Positions 24,051-36,800 of a stretch of 64,000 bases of DNA are shown here, piece after piece. A program made the translations under genes and the position numbers. This stretch comes from Pelargonium tetragonum. Lineage: Eukaryota; Streptophyta; Magnoliopsida; Geraniales; Geraniaceae. Numbering within the stretch: position 1 is the stretch's first letter; the number at the start of each line of letters is the position of its first letter. The stretch lies in NCBI GenBank assembly GCA_036897445.1, contig JAYMTL010000046.1:58519-122518 (forward strand). The letters are read 5' to 3'. The notes under the pieces were generated by a model. That model saw only the letters and a program-made list of their open reading frames with translations. It ran no database searches and had not been told where the DNA came from.

Positions 24051-24814
24051 TACTTAGCGCTTTGGAGAGCTTTTTTTGGGTTACCTTACTCAAAAAGTAT
24101 TAGATAACACAATTTGTTATAACAAATAGGGATCCACTTATTAGTAAATTTCTGAATTACTTTAACGCTTCAACTTTATATAGTTTAGGGCTCAAACCCA
24201 TGCGGTTGTCAAAATACAACGCAGCAATATACTAAAAAAATCTATGATTCTCAAAATGAAGAAACCTAGTAATCTACAAACAAAATTCACTGAACTGACA
24301 GGAAGGATATAGAAATCTCTAACCAGAAAAGTAGGGGCTTTGCTAGCATTGAATTACACACTCTATGTGCTCTAATAAATAAGCAAGCCTTAAATAAAAG
24401 GAAATATAAATAAGACACTTTAATAAGCGCTCGTTCTAATAAGCCGACCAAACTCTTTAAGATTGCACTGGATTTTTTTATTGTTCGAGTTTTTACTACT
24501 AGTTAAGAAATAGTTAAGAAACCCCCAGAGTAAAAAAGTAAAAAAAGCAAAGCTCGAATAGTTTAATACTCGTGTATAAGAAAGATTCTAAGAACTTTCT
24601 GACTTATGTTAAAACCCTGTAACAATCTAAGAAAAGCTAATCGTGTGTTTTTACAAGGAAGTCGAGCCTTTTAATAGAACATGGGATACAAATCCGTCGT
24701 TGCTTTAGAAATTTTGAAACATAGGCACTTGACTTATATACTAATATATAAGCTTTATCTTAAATTACTCGTGACAACCGGAGAGCACGGTTTAGCAGTC
24801 AAGCACATCTTTAT

Positions 24815-24827
24815 GGGTCCCGGGCCC
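24815..24827. repeat. Double dyad GGGTCCCGGGCCC
   Basis: Two G3/C3 dyads directly abut, forming 13 almost entirely G+C bases. This is the densest such cluster in the window. Confidence 0.55.
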
Positions 24828-26138
24828 GCTCCGACTAGGAGAAACCCTTTAGATTGTGTAGAAAAAACCCTTACTTACGAAAGTCTAACATAAAATAAAC
24901 TTGCACCTTGAAGAATACTCTTATTTAATAAAAAAGAGTAGCGTTTCTCGTTCGTCCTCTAAAATTTACCTAACTTTGTAGATTTGGGAGGGATTATAAT
25001 ACACCTGTACTTAACTTCTGGAGTATCCTCTTAGTAATGCAAAGTTTAATAGTATAACTAAGACTTCAAAACTATAACATCTAAAAACGAAATCTACAGG
25101 TCAATCTTACCAAGCATAGAGCCCCTTTTGTCTCTGCTCAGGGAAAGTCTATTAAAATGGGGCATACAAGCTTTAGTTTTTGGTACTTTAGATTCGTAGG
25201 GGGAATCCGCTCAAAGTGCTTTGAGGATCTCCTCCAATGGATTTTTTCAGTTGCTAAATTTTAAGTATCAAGAGATTCATTCGTGGTTAGCTTCTTAGGG
25301 ATATAATAGGGGCTTATTAAAGAAGCATTCGTTTCGTGTTGTTCTTTCATACTAGCATTCATCAGCTAATTCAATCCTTAAGATTAATAAAATACCAAGC
25401 ATTAGGGACATAATAAAGTATAGACCTAGCTCTTGGATTAACCAGATTCATATACCTTGTGGGCCATATAATAAAGGAAATATCCATAACCCATAACTGA
25501 GTGGAGCCCTCATAAAAATCAGAATTTAATAGAAGTTCGATGCTTTACCCTTTGCCTTTTTTAAAGCTTTTTGTTGTCCTTTTCATTAACACAAGACTCC
25601 TTTATTTTTAGCTTAACTTACCACATTAGATAAAGCTCGTAACCCAAATATTAGTCTAGAAGTTTAGACTGGCTCCATTTCTCAGGGGTAACAAACCTCC
25701 TTACGAACGAATCTAATGGAAATTACATGGTTTACTTTTTCTGATGTCCCTTTTACTAGTAAGCATCATAGTTATAGATTTTACATACACTGTATTTATA
25801 ATAGTTGTATAAATACCCAAATTTTCTATTAAATTTAAAGGAACCACTACGCCGTAGAGAAGCACACTTAAATTGGATATAGTTTTTTGAAATATGCCTT
25901 ATTTTAGAATAATAAGGATTTTCGCGTATGTTTGTTGACTAGCATGTTCCTATAGAAAAAGGATTATAGGAGTATTAAAATGAAATCATCCACATTTAGG
26001 CTTCAATGTACCATAACTAGGGACCCCAAAGGTACTTTTTCTAAATATAGAACGGCAAGATGGTGTTTACAGCGGCTCCTTTCTGGATCTAATTTATTAA
26101 ACTCCCCAGGATTAGGTAAAAACCTATACTAGTAGAAA

Positions 26139-26145
26139 GGGTCCC
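26139..26145. repeat. G/C dyad GGGTCCC
   Basis: GGGTCCC in the context TAGAAAGGGTCCCTCTA, which is itself close to a 17-base dyad. Confidence 0.5.
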
Positions 26146-29100
26146 TCTACTTTATAACGGCATCTCAAGTTTCTAGGCTAAGATTATTTATATATCAGTT
26201 TTTTTACAAGAACGACTTTTTCAAAAATGCTGAATGTAATTAACTGTGGAAAATTTCCTAAAAAAGAATTTGACTAAAAACCTGAGATTTAACACTAACT
26301 AAATTTTGAGCTTTTATTTGGCAAGAGGTCCCCTAATAATTAAATAAAGGAAAGTGCCTGTATTATTGATTTATTGAACAACCCCGAAATTGAGTAAAGA
26401 ATTAGAATCGCTTAGATAAAGAGATTCTTACTCGTACTCTTAAAATCCATGAGGAGTAGGAAATCTTATGTTAGGAGCCATCTACTAGTTTAGTTGACTG
26501 CATTTAATAAAGTTTACATTCGGTAAATCAAAGCCTAATTAAAGAGGCGTGTATAAGTTCGAATCCCTTTCAAAAAGCTGGGAGTGTAATATAACTTACG
26601 CGTTTAAGACCCGTTTTTAGCTATATCCTATCACAGATCCAAAATGACACCCTTTAAATCAAGCATACCCGATAAAATATACAAAAAAACTATAACTAGA
26701 AAAAGGGCCTCGATACTCTATTAATATCCAAGACATGCTTTTCTTTTCCATAAGCTTGAGATATAAAAAACCCCTTTTTTAGGCTCCTGTGCCTCTTTGC
26801 CTCAGAATTTTTATGATCAGTTCTGGAAAAAGATTCTAGACTTCTGGCTCCCACTTGTATTGTAAAGAATAAAAAACTTCTAATATTGATACAGAAAAGT
26901 AAACTTTTGACTTTAGACCTAAAAATCAGAACTCTAGTACAATAATTATAGTTTGAATTAGAAAAGGAGCCCATAAAGCTGCAGCTCAGAGTCTTAGCTT
27001 TCGTAGCAAAGACAAAGTTCTGGGATTACTACTAAGTTTCGGGTGAACATCTAACTTCGACTTAAGGAAAGGATTCGATCTACTTTCAGTAAAAGCAGAT
27101 ATCTGAATTTCCCCACATTCCCGATACCACAACGCTTTTTTTTAGATAAGTAGCACGACTCCTCCTTTTTCTTATAAAATACAGCGCCCTTTCTTATAAG
27201 TTTGAGTAGGTAAGGCCGCACAGAAAAGCTTTTACTCTTTCTTTTTAGTTAGCTACGCATATATCTTGACATAAGCTGGCAATTATTCTCACGAAGTTCT
27301 TTTTAACCAATGAATTCGATTGAAATTTCTTTTTTAGCTTTATGCACTTGTAAAAGGGGTAAACTCTCGGCACCTCTTCGTTGAAAAGAATGGAAGAAGG
27401 CTTTAAGCGTATAGCATAGCTTGAATACAAATGCCACATGCTTTTAAGAGATTTTTTAGGTCACTCGTCACAAATGAAATATTTATCCCTAAGTATCCTG
27501 CCTACAAAGCCCTTTCCCAGAATCACTAATAAAAAAATCCTTTCGCGTAAGGTAGGGGTTCAGGTTCTACCCTCAATCAACTCTCAGGATTCCTTTTCTC
27601 CATTGCTAAGGGATACCCCTGGATACAGTAACAAGAAGGTTCTCTATAAATTAAGGCGCTCCTGTTCAAAAAGATATTCCTAGTATATCCGCGGATGCAT
27701 TTTAACTACCAACGCACTTACTTTAGGAAATACGCGGACTCGTACGGATAAAAAGCTAAGGCACTGCACTCTAAGATTCAAGACAAGTGAACAGTGTTAA
27801 AGCAATAAATAGCTTATCGTTCTTGATTTGTAGAATCTGTCTGTCCCCGGCAGTACTTACTATACAAAAACTCTAAAAAATGACCCTTGTTTAACAGCCA
27901 ATAGCTCCTCTAAATTAGCAATATCCGGAGGTTGTGAGAAGGAAGAAAGAACTATGAGTTTACTATAAATTTAATACAAAAAAGGAAAATAAAGGGTGTC
28001 CTTAAGTTTACAATGCGGATAGGAAGAGGGAAGTTTATAAATGAAATTTAGGACTTATCAGAAATTTCTGTATTAGGTTTAATCCCTTTTTCGACCTTTT
28101 TTAATCTGACAAAGGGATCCTTCTATTTACCTGTTCTTGGTGACAGATGATAATTAATAAACCCTTGTAAAAGTATACTTGCATCACTTGAACCCTCTTT
28201 TTCCAGCCGAGCTGTAGCGACGACAACTAGTAAGGACTTTTTATTCAGATAGATAAAGAACTTAACTCTAATCCATAAATAAAATATAGTGTATCCACGG
28301 GAGCCGCTCTCATTTAACGCTACCCGCTGGGTCTCATTACATTAATCTTTCATTAATCGAATTGTAAAAGCTAAGACTTATAACCTAACGAGTTTGACTT
28401 CGACATACCTTAGCAACTATACTTTCATTTACTCTTTAAATTTCTTTAATGTTAGTAAGTTAATACGGATCTAAGCTAAGGTACTAAAGATTCCTCAATA
28501 GGAGTTCCCTTATAGTTCAGCTCTTTCTTAGATTAGGATCCCTCTGTATTTAGGTATTATACAAGCACTAATGTTAGAAAACCTTACTTATAAGTAAACT
28601 CTAGAACAGGAGACCCTTAATCTTTCTGTAGCAAATACAAAAAGAATGAAAGGCAAAACGCTTAGTACTAAAAAGAGGAATCCAAAAAATGAGTAGGTTC
28701 AACCCGCTGTATTAAATATTCTGTTATAATTCAAAATGAGTTACGTCTTAAACGGAAGATTTTAAGTGCTGTGTTTTCCACTATAATATAATCATTCTCT
28801 CTAACAACTTAGACAGGGAACAAAACCATGAAATTTTCCAGATTATGAAAGAAACCTTTTTCGCCGCATTTTAGTATTTTAGACCCTTAGTAAACTAGGT
28901 TCCTGGATAGTGAGTCTTAAAATAAAAACTGGATTTTATAGATGAAATTTTTTCCTACTTGTATAGAATTAACAATATTTATAGTAGCTTTTCTCTGTGA
29001 GATATTTAGCGGGGAGGTTCTAAAAGGACTGAATGAATACCCTTTTTAAGATCGATTGCATTTCCTAGAAAGAGAGTTCACTCTCTTTTTGTTATTTGTT

Positions 29101-30142
29101 TTATTCTCAGTGTAAAGTATAACAGCAAAAAGGACCTGGCAAGCCGAATAAATTAAAAGTAGTTACTAAAAAAAGCCTTCGCAGGTATGTCTCCTTCTCA
29201 GGAATAGATGCACCCAAAGAGTTCCAATACAAGTGTTAATCAAAAAACTCAAGGTCAGGTGGTATCAGAAAAGAAAAGGACCCCTTGAGTTATAAGTAAC
29301 AGAAAAATAGGCGACTCTGTTTGAATATTAAAGTCAGAGCTCTCTAAAATTCTTGACATTTTTAACGAGGACATTCCCGAAATAGTGATTCAGAGCGATT
29401 AACCCCAAAGCCTTGGGACCCCCTTTTCGTATTAAAAAGCTATGTAAATTCAAAGTATCTAGGGCTAAAGTCCTGTTATTTTTATCTAAAACGGCCATAA
29501 AATTTTTATAGAATGTCCCTTATTAATATCGTATATAAAGAAATGCTTTCAGTAAATAAAATTGTACAAGCGATCCGAAAAAATTCTTATAAAATTAAGA
29601 AAAGAAAAATTATATAAGCCTAATACTTTCTGAACTTGAATTGCAAGCAGCCATGCATATGATCTAACAACTGCGGAACTGGTCCTAGCCCAAAGCAAAC
29701 TGCCCCCACTTTTTGAGCAATTAATATTCACCCAGTTTATTTCCTCAAGTGTATCCTGGGGTTTCCTCTCTCTATTTTACGGTAAGTATCAAGAATTCTG
29801 GGGATTTACCTGAGGTTTCATTTCATAGGAGTTCTCGAAGGGATTTTACTAGTACGAGAGTCCTTGTCTTCCAGATCCCGTGCCGCTAAAGTCTTAACTT
29901 GGTAAGAGTTATCCTGCAGAGTTCTACTTTGTTTGTATTTTTTGAAGAGTTAAAATAGGGGTAGTCCTCTCCTAAGTCCTGAATATTCCGGGTTTAGCAC
30001 TATGTTCAAGGAAAAAACACCTGGATGCTTTTTAAAGCGCCCTTTAGTGAGTATTAAGAAGCACTTTTGTAAGGTATGTGAAATCTGTCAAAACACGGGA
30101 AACCCGCTTCACAGGGGCTTTTTCCTACTCTGCCCGCTCTTT

Positions 30143-30620
30143 GAGACTCTTACCCTGTTCCCTTTAAGCCCTATCTTCCATAACGATAAAGACAGAAGGT
30201 AATGTAATTAAAGAAACAGGCACTATACTTATAACTTATACTATTACTAGGACAATCTATGTCTTAGTTTACTTAAGCAACCAATACAAACAAGTAAAGC
30301 AACAACTTAATACAGTAGCTACAGTTATAGCCCATACCACAAGTACAAGTATAGCTATCTTACTACCTACTACTCCTTATCTTCCTTAATCCTAAAATCA
30401 AACTCCTATGCTATAAAGTAAAGCTACAATTGCTTCTCTTCCTCCTTCCTACTAAAGCTCTTAAGGCTCCAGCTAGTACTTTGTTCTTGCTTCTCTTAAA
30501 GCTCCTAGGCAATCTAAATCTGAGTCAGGTAAGCCCATTAAAACAACTAAGGCAAATAAGCCAACTGGGCCTGCTAAGTCAAGAAGGAAATCTAGGTCAT
30601 AAGAAGTTGATGGGTGTTAT
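30143..30620 (+). other. Island 3: TAG/CTA-rich, TGA-poor segment
   Basis: No TGA on the plus strand from 30143 to 30518 (about seven expected). The texture is CTA/AGTA-rich and begins almost at the motif copy 30197-30211. A frame open from 30068 to about 30388 contains EGNVIKETG and NQYKQVKQQLNTVATVIAH but has no start. A second, 30477-30599 (41 codons), is Lys/Arg/Ser/Pro-rich (SKSESGKPIKTTKANKPTG), ending at a TAA. These look protein-like and resemble nothing I can name. A decayed inserted gene or retroelement piece is possible. Confidence 0.35.
30197..30211 (+). repeat. 15-bp motif, copy 3
   Basis: AGGTAATGTAATTAA followed by AGAAACAGG. It sits at the left part of island 3, and in the open frame there it encodes GNVIK, comparable to GNAIK at copies 1 and 6. 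Confidence 0.75.
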
Positions 30621-32629
30621 AATGTACTAACTTTAAATACTCTATGAATTACCCTCCTTTGGGGTAGGGACCCCGTCAGTTGGGGCATCAAAGCAACAAA
30701 CAAAAAAAGATTTTTTTCTCGGCAAAAGGAAAGGGAATATTATCTAAGTGATTTTGTTCCTTCGAAAAAGTAGAATTTCTCGTCCTTTTCTCCTCTTAAA
30801 AGCACCAAAAAGGGGTACTTTGACCTACGTCGCAAGCCATTTTTTGTGTCGTAACGGCCGATTTGACTTTTTTATCCCCCTTTACGGCACACTCCAGTTT
30901 CATATTGATATTCTTGTTTATTAGACAAAGAGAAGTTCTCCCTAGGGAAATTCGCTTTGCTGACTTATTTAAAAGTACTTTACCCCTGTTTCCAAAGAAG
31001 ACAATTCTGTGAAAGATCCGCAAAGGTATTACGCCAGCTCAACGCAAAGGGGAAGATTCTGCTGATTGAAACTACTCTATTTACCACTTATCTTGTGGAC
31101 TTGAGCCAAGATTTCACTGCAAGTAAAGTAATCCCTTTTTGAATCTTCTCGAGTTAATGCGAATATCTCTTAAATAAAACAAGAGGGTCCCACTAACTAT
31201 CTGGAGAAACTTATTTTTCACAAATGTTGTAAAAGCTCCCAGACTTTCTTATGTTGATAAGGGACCTTATAATGCAAACCTAGCAACCAAACTGAGACTA
31301 AAGGCAATATTTCTTGATACTTGATAGCTTTAGTTACGAGGGTAATCTTACTTTTCTTCTTCTGGGCTAGACCTGGCTTAAGCGAGATACCTATAACTGT
31401 CTTAGAAAAAAAGTGGCGGTGGAGAACGTTAGAAGCAAAGATTAGTTACATTTACTAGAGGTATACGAGAAATATCACCTACTCACAAAACCAGGAAAAG
31501 CCCTATATTGGCAGTTCATAACTATGTGACGTATACGCGGGGCCTTTATACTAGCGAACTGAGGGAACTCTTTCCAATTCAAAAATAGGTACAAGAATAA
31601 GGAGCTATTTAGCAAAAGATTTTCCTGCAAATTAGAATTTGTAACTCAGGATTCTAGCCAAGGCTTCTCTTGATCTTGAGCCTACTACTAATAAAATTGA
31701 AAACTGCTTTACTACAGCAATTGTCGGCGGAATTTAAAAAGGCAAGGATGTTATCTACTACCAGAGGTTGCTTAGATTAGGGGCAGGTATATTTGGGATT
31801 TTTCGTGCTTTTTATGGGGTATTGAAATTGAGGTAGGATGCATTTTGGCATAAATGATAATTGTAACTTATGGGTTCTTTGTATTTGGTCCTTTAATAGC
31901 TATTCTGCAGTTTTCCTATTCTCTTGAGGGCATACTATTTACTATTGCCTGGATTCTCAGAAGTAAGAAGATGCATACTAATATATTCCCTGAGTCTACA
32001 CCCGGATTTGCTTATATCACCTTATTTTTAACGATTCCTTTTTAAGTTTATACACAAAGAAAACTAAGATTAACCTGTTCGGTGTAAATCATTCTTCCGG
32101 AGATTTGAAATCTTATAGGTTATCCTATCCCTGTTCTTTCCCTAATAAAGGGGTTTTGGAATAGATATCTTAAAAATAATGGATTATCTACTTTATCACA
32201 AGTAAGTTCCTAAACTTAGCGATGTTGATGCAATTGGTCTTATCGTAAGCCAAAAAATCTTAGAGTCAAGCGGAGCCTATTGCCTAATTATGAAAGAATT
32301 ATTTATGGTAAATTAAACCTATAATAAAAAAGGTATAGAAAAATCTTAATTATACTTTTAGGTAGGAATTTTCTATTCGCCGAGTGAAACTAAACTATTT
32401 GAGTCCAACTTGACAAGGAACAAGCGTCTACATCTTGTTTTAACTAAATTTAGTGTACGTACTATCAAGAAAAAACTTGGAAGTCTTTTTGAGGCTATAT
32501 TATTCGTGAATAAAGTAAAATAAGCCCGTGTTTTTATAGAGTAATGGAAGATATAACCAATATAATTAATATAATAAGGGGAAACTAATGATTTGAAATC
32601 TTGTTCCAATTTGCGTTAATCACTTAAAA
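30621..32629. other. Non-coding spacer
   Basis: No supported gene; frames up to 78 codons only. G/C dyads lie at 30667-30674 (GGGACCCC) and 31185-31191 (GGGTCCC). Nothing else stands out. Confidence 0.6.
30667..30674. repeat. G/C dyad GGGACCCC
   Basis: Member of the dispersed dyad class, with a further GGGG four bases upstream. Confidence 0.5.
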
Positions 32630-32700
32630 AAGAAAGAAGTTTGATTTGAACCTGCGCCCAGTCTATTAACAGCCGGACGTTCTAACACTAAATTCGAAGA
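32630..32700 (-). pseudogene. Decayed tRNA-Asn(GUU)
   Basis: Read on the minus strand, this aligns along its whole length with plant mitochondrial tRNA-Asn. TCTTCGA stands where the acceptor starts, TAGTGTTAGAACG matches the D-arm (CAGTGGTAGAGCG), and GGCTGTTAA keeps the anticodon loop with GUU. GGGCGCAGGTTCAAATC matches the variable and T regions. Pairing is lost in three places: the T-stem (GCAGG against CAAAC), the anticodon stem, and the acceptor 3' strand (TTCTTTC). That makes it a pseudogene unless heavily edited. It is the best-supported tRNA relic here. Confidence 0.6.
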
Positions 32701-33712
32701 ATTAAAATGAGTTAATAAAGGAATTTGGAATTAATATAATAGAGTCGCTCCCTAGGGATAATCCTGAACATGGAAGTTAGAAAACGAATAGAATTTTATT
32801 CATTAGGTTTTGAGGATTTTTAAGTAAAGCTATAGCAAGTAAGAATGCTCCTTTAAATTTTATTATAATTAAGTGCCTTGTCTTTTTGGCGAACGGCGAT
32901 TCATATAAATGAAATAAAAAGCAACTTACTTAACAAAGTTTTTTTGTCTACCGTAATATATTTAACAGTCATTGCTTCTACATAAAAGGTGTATCATAAG
33001 TATAGGGAAGATCTCAACTTTTCTAAAGGACTTCGGGATGCCTGGGTTAATTAGTAATATAAAAATGCATATATTCTTCTCTATCCTCACCTGAATGAAC
33101 CCAGATTGCTTAGAGCTACACCTTTCTTTATACTTAGTATCTGCTTGCACTCAATTTGATATTCAGTACGGGATTTGCATAAGCTATATATAGAGTAAAT
33201 TTGAGTAGCTACTCAAAAATTACAGTATAAAAAAGTATAAAAAAGAATTTATTCGGTAGCTTGCTTTTGGAGTAGGATATGCTATGCTTTATTGAAACAA
33301 AACTTATGCGTAATTCTTTTTTTATAATTTTATATAATAAAATAGGATAATACTTAAAAGCTAGTAGGAAGTTTTAAAAACTCAGTTGACTCGTTTGCCT
33401 TTCTACAGTGCTAAAAACCGAACCCTATAGTAAAGCGCTCAGTCAATGAATGCTCTTAATCTTTCTCGATTTCAAAAAATATGGACGGTTCTATCGGAAT
33501 AGTAGAGTTAACTAATTCTAAATTAGATAGTATAATAAGAGCTTCTAAAAAACTACCTTGGTATTGAATTTCGTGCGCTTTATGCCAGAAAAAGAGAAGA
33601 ATCCAGTAGACAACTTATATAAATTTATAGAAAGATTCCCTATAAAAAGGACTTCAAAAGCTGTGAAACTCGAATCGCTTTCATAGTGGCACAAAGAAGT
33701 CTATTCTCGATG

Positions 33713-33721
33713 CATAAGAGA
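33713..33721 (+). promoter_or_regulatory. CRTAAGAGA promoter-like nonamer
   Basis: CATAAGAGA matches the conserved dicot mitochondrial promoter nonanucleotide CRTAAGAGA exactly. It stands 28 bases upstream of a tRNA-Gly-like sequence on the same strand. By chance about one such word is expected in 64 kb on both strands, so the position, not the word, is the argument. Confidence 0.3.
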
Positions 33722-33749
33722 TTTACCATACTATATAATTTTAAGGGGG

Positions 33750-33821
33750 TCCGGAAAACTAAATTGGTTAGGACAAAGCTTTGCCAAGGCAAAAAGCACT
33801 GGTTCAAGTCCAGTTAGTCAC
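33750..33821 (+). pseudogene. Decayed tRNA-Gly(GCC)
   Basis: Aligns with plant mitochondrial tRNA-Gly. CCGGAAAACTAAATTGGTTAGG fits the acceptor 5' strand and D-arm, and AGCTTTGCCAAGGC keeps the anticodon loop TTGCCAA with GCC. A T-arm ACTGG/CCAGT holding TTCAAGT is perfectly paired. The acceptor 3' strand (TAGTCAC) does not pair with the 5' strand, and the anticodon stem keeps only the three pairs next to the loop. The T-stem differs from the ancestral one yet still pairs, which is unusual for simple decay. A pseudogene is most likely; repair by editing cannot be excluded. Confidence 0.5.
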
Positions 33822-36800
33822 GTCGTAATAGTAATAAAGAAGTGTATGGAATATAGTTGATTTTTGCTTTATATAGGACTTCTTTTTCAAGCAAATGCCG
33901 CAATAAGTAAATCCACGAAATAGGAACTGCAAAATTGTCAACAGTGAGTTAGGTACACTACGCACCAAAACCTAATAAGATTAATAAACGCGGGGTTTTC
34001 TTTAGCCTTCTATAGAGATCCAATAGTTCTCTCTTTTCCTTTGCAAAAATTGTTCCATTACGAATTGACTTTGAGGAGCCTCGGAAAGGCTTTTACCTTG
34101 TAGCTTGTAGTACAATATTCCCTCTCCTTTTCATTTTACAAAAGATATTTTAAGTAAGAAAGGTTCTAATAATCTTAAACGGATTTATCACTGAAAAAAT
34201 GAATCTACTTTCACTAGTACAGAAAGAAAGCCGTATCTATTAATGAAAATGACTGGGATAGATTCTAGGGACTCTATCTCTATAGAGAAAGTTAAGAATG
34301 AAGCCAGAGCGGGGTGAGTTTCAATATTTTTTAGTATGAACTAAAGTAGGTTAATAAGAAAAGGTCTAAAGCGAGAAAAAGGGGAGTTCTAATTAGTCTT
34401 GTAGGGAGTCCAGTAATACGAAAAAAGGAATTCTCTAGAGGTATTTAGCTATTTATTTTAGAGTACTTTTTCTAAGAAAGAGGAGGCACGGAGTACGGCT
34501 GATAACGGTCAAACAAAGGAGGATACACAATTACAGAATGTTTATATTGACAGCACTTTAGGTGGATTATATACTAGACTTTCATTTTAGCTTTGTAATA
34601 CAAGACTCCACTTAGTTAACTAACCCTTAAATTGAGAGGACCTTTCTAAAGTATTCTTGGTCTGGGTTTATAGTGTAAGACGGTAAATACTAATATAATA
34701 AGAAAGAATTCTCACTTTTTTCTGTATTAGGTCTTTTAAAAATCTTACAACGAAGTTTATTTAAAGAAAAACCCAGCCTTGAACAAACCTTCACTTCTAA
34801 AAACGAAGACCCTGCACCCTACGATATTCAATTTAGTACCAATCACACAGCTATAAGCTAGTCCCCCCGCTTTCCTTACTAAAATCTAGCCTAGCAGCGA
34901 CACAAAATTATCATAGTCCAAGGAAAAGAGAAGAACTTTAAATTACTACACTTAGATAGAAAAAGGTCCGTTAAAAAAAGTCAAAAATGCAAGCCAATCC
35001 TGTAATAGAATGTAACTGAGCTGGGTTTTATTAACTGAGCGAATTCGAACTTATGATTTTAGTTCTAATCAATTTGGAGTCTTTATTTTGTTCTTAGGGG
35101 AGCCCTATCTAAGGTATAATTTGTATATTTGTTTATAAGATTTTCGCTGCTATTATCATGTAAAAACTGAATGATAAACAACTAGTCTAATAGGTCGAAG
35201 AAAGTTTCTACGCTAGCTAATTTCTCTTTCTTGATAAAGGATTCAGTTCTTTTTACTATAAGTTTCCTCTTTTTCTAATGGTTTGTAGTATAAAAGGGGT
35301 AAAAAGGTATGTTTATCAATCCTATTAAAAGGATTTTAGAACCTTTTGAATAAAAAAAGAAATTTGAAGCTGACAACCTCAGAAAACAGATTCTGACTTC
35401 TTTCCCTAGCGTTACTAATTTATCTAATTGGAAACTCCTAGAACTTGAGACTCTAAATTCTATAAAGCGTATAAACTCTTTACTACGTCACTGCTCTGGA
35501 ACTCCCGGAGTCCCTCCAGAACAGAAATTGAAAACAGAAAACTTAATTAATTACAATTGCCTTAGAAACTCTATTTACCAAGAATCGCTAAACCTTTAAA
35601 ACTTATTGAATAAGTAACATTCCTTCCTTTATTAAGTCTAGCTTTAAAGCAGGGAGGCATAAGTCTGAAGACTTCCAGGATACTGATACAGACTGAAAAG
35701 AAAGTCATAGCTCTAAGGAAAGGTAGAGGCTGTGCAAAGAGTTAAGAAAGTTGGAGTTTAGAGAATAGAGAATGCAAGCGTTTATTATTTCTTAGATTAG
35801 AATAGTTTCTATCAAATTAAATTTGGAGTTTCTAAAAGTAATAAAGAAAGGCGAATAAGTCTAGGAAATGCATTAGAAATTCAAAAGTGTTGGGGTCAAA
35901 AGCAGGGGCTTGAGTATTAACAGGAGTAAGCAAATTCTTTTCAGAATAGGTTAGAAATAGAAAGTTGATGAATATCCCTATATATAAGTCTTAAGTGGGA
36001 ATTCCTGTTTCTTTATAAAGATAGATATAGGTATCACGAAACAGGGCAGGTGTAAGAGTATTACAGTAATTGGGATTCTGAATAAGAAAAAGGCTTTCCT
36101 AAGAAAACAGGGGCCTCATAATAAAACAAGGTATTAGGAAAGCTATGAAAGCAAGGGGAAGCTTTTGGGGTTCGAACCTAAGCATTCCTGTGTTACTGTA
36201 TATATTTGGATAAGGCTAACTTCTTTAAATAAATAATGTTCATTTTATGACTGCTATCCTGTTGAAACGGAAAAACCCTTAACTAAATAGGAAAGCTTTG
36301 GAACCTGAAGTGGCGGAATACTCTTCTAAAATAAACTCTAACTTGTCAAGAATAGACTACTACAACACAAAAAGTAGACTTCATAGCGCCCCTGTACTAC
36401 TCGGCGTGTCGGTAAAAAAACCACTAGACCTAAAAAAAGACTAACACATAATGATGCTTTATAAGAATACTAAAACCAACTCCCTACAAGAATGTTATAA
36501 AAAGGAGGGGTATTGCGAGTATAAAAACTAGTCACTTTGCCGAGTGTTTTCCTCTCACAAGAAACCGGATACCTTGTACTAGATATTAATGACATGTAAT
36601 TTCTATATATATATATCCCAGTAGTATGGTTGGTTCAAAAATTCTAAACATTTAAGTGCTCCTAACTTTAAAGGTGAGATCCGGCCTTGTTTAGTACTAT
36701 AAACAACCTTTATCATTCTATTACTTTAAGAAACAGAGAAGTCCTAACTCTTTAGGTTATACTCGCGCCTACTAGCCTATACCAGGTATAAATTCGAACC

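Larger units (their letters stand above)
16763..30142. other. Non-coding spacer
   Basis: 13.4 kb without a supported gene. It contains the window's longest frame (20756-21139, 127 codons from a TTG), judged chance. Other contents are the repeat at 22131, a GC hairpin at 22516, a possible tRNA-Ala remnant at 23194, and G/C dyads at 18150, 18660, 24043, 24815 and 26139. I found no promoter, rRNA or intron domain V signature by eye. Confidence 0.65.

Noticed and set aside
26696-26974. 92-codon minus-strand frame
   Set aside because: Serine/arginine/phenylalanine-rich with no recognisable motif; within chance length.
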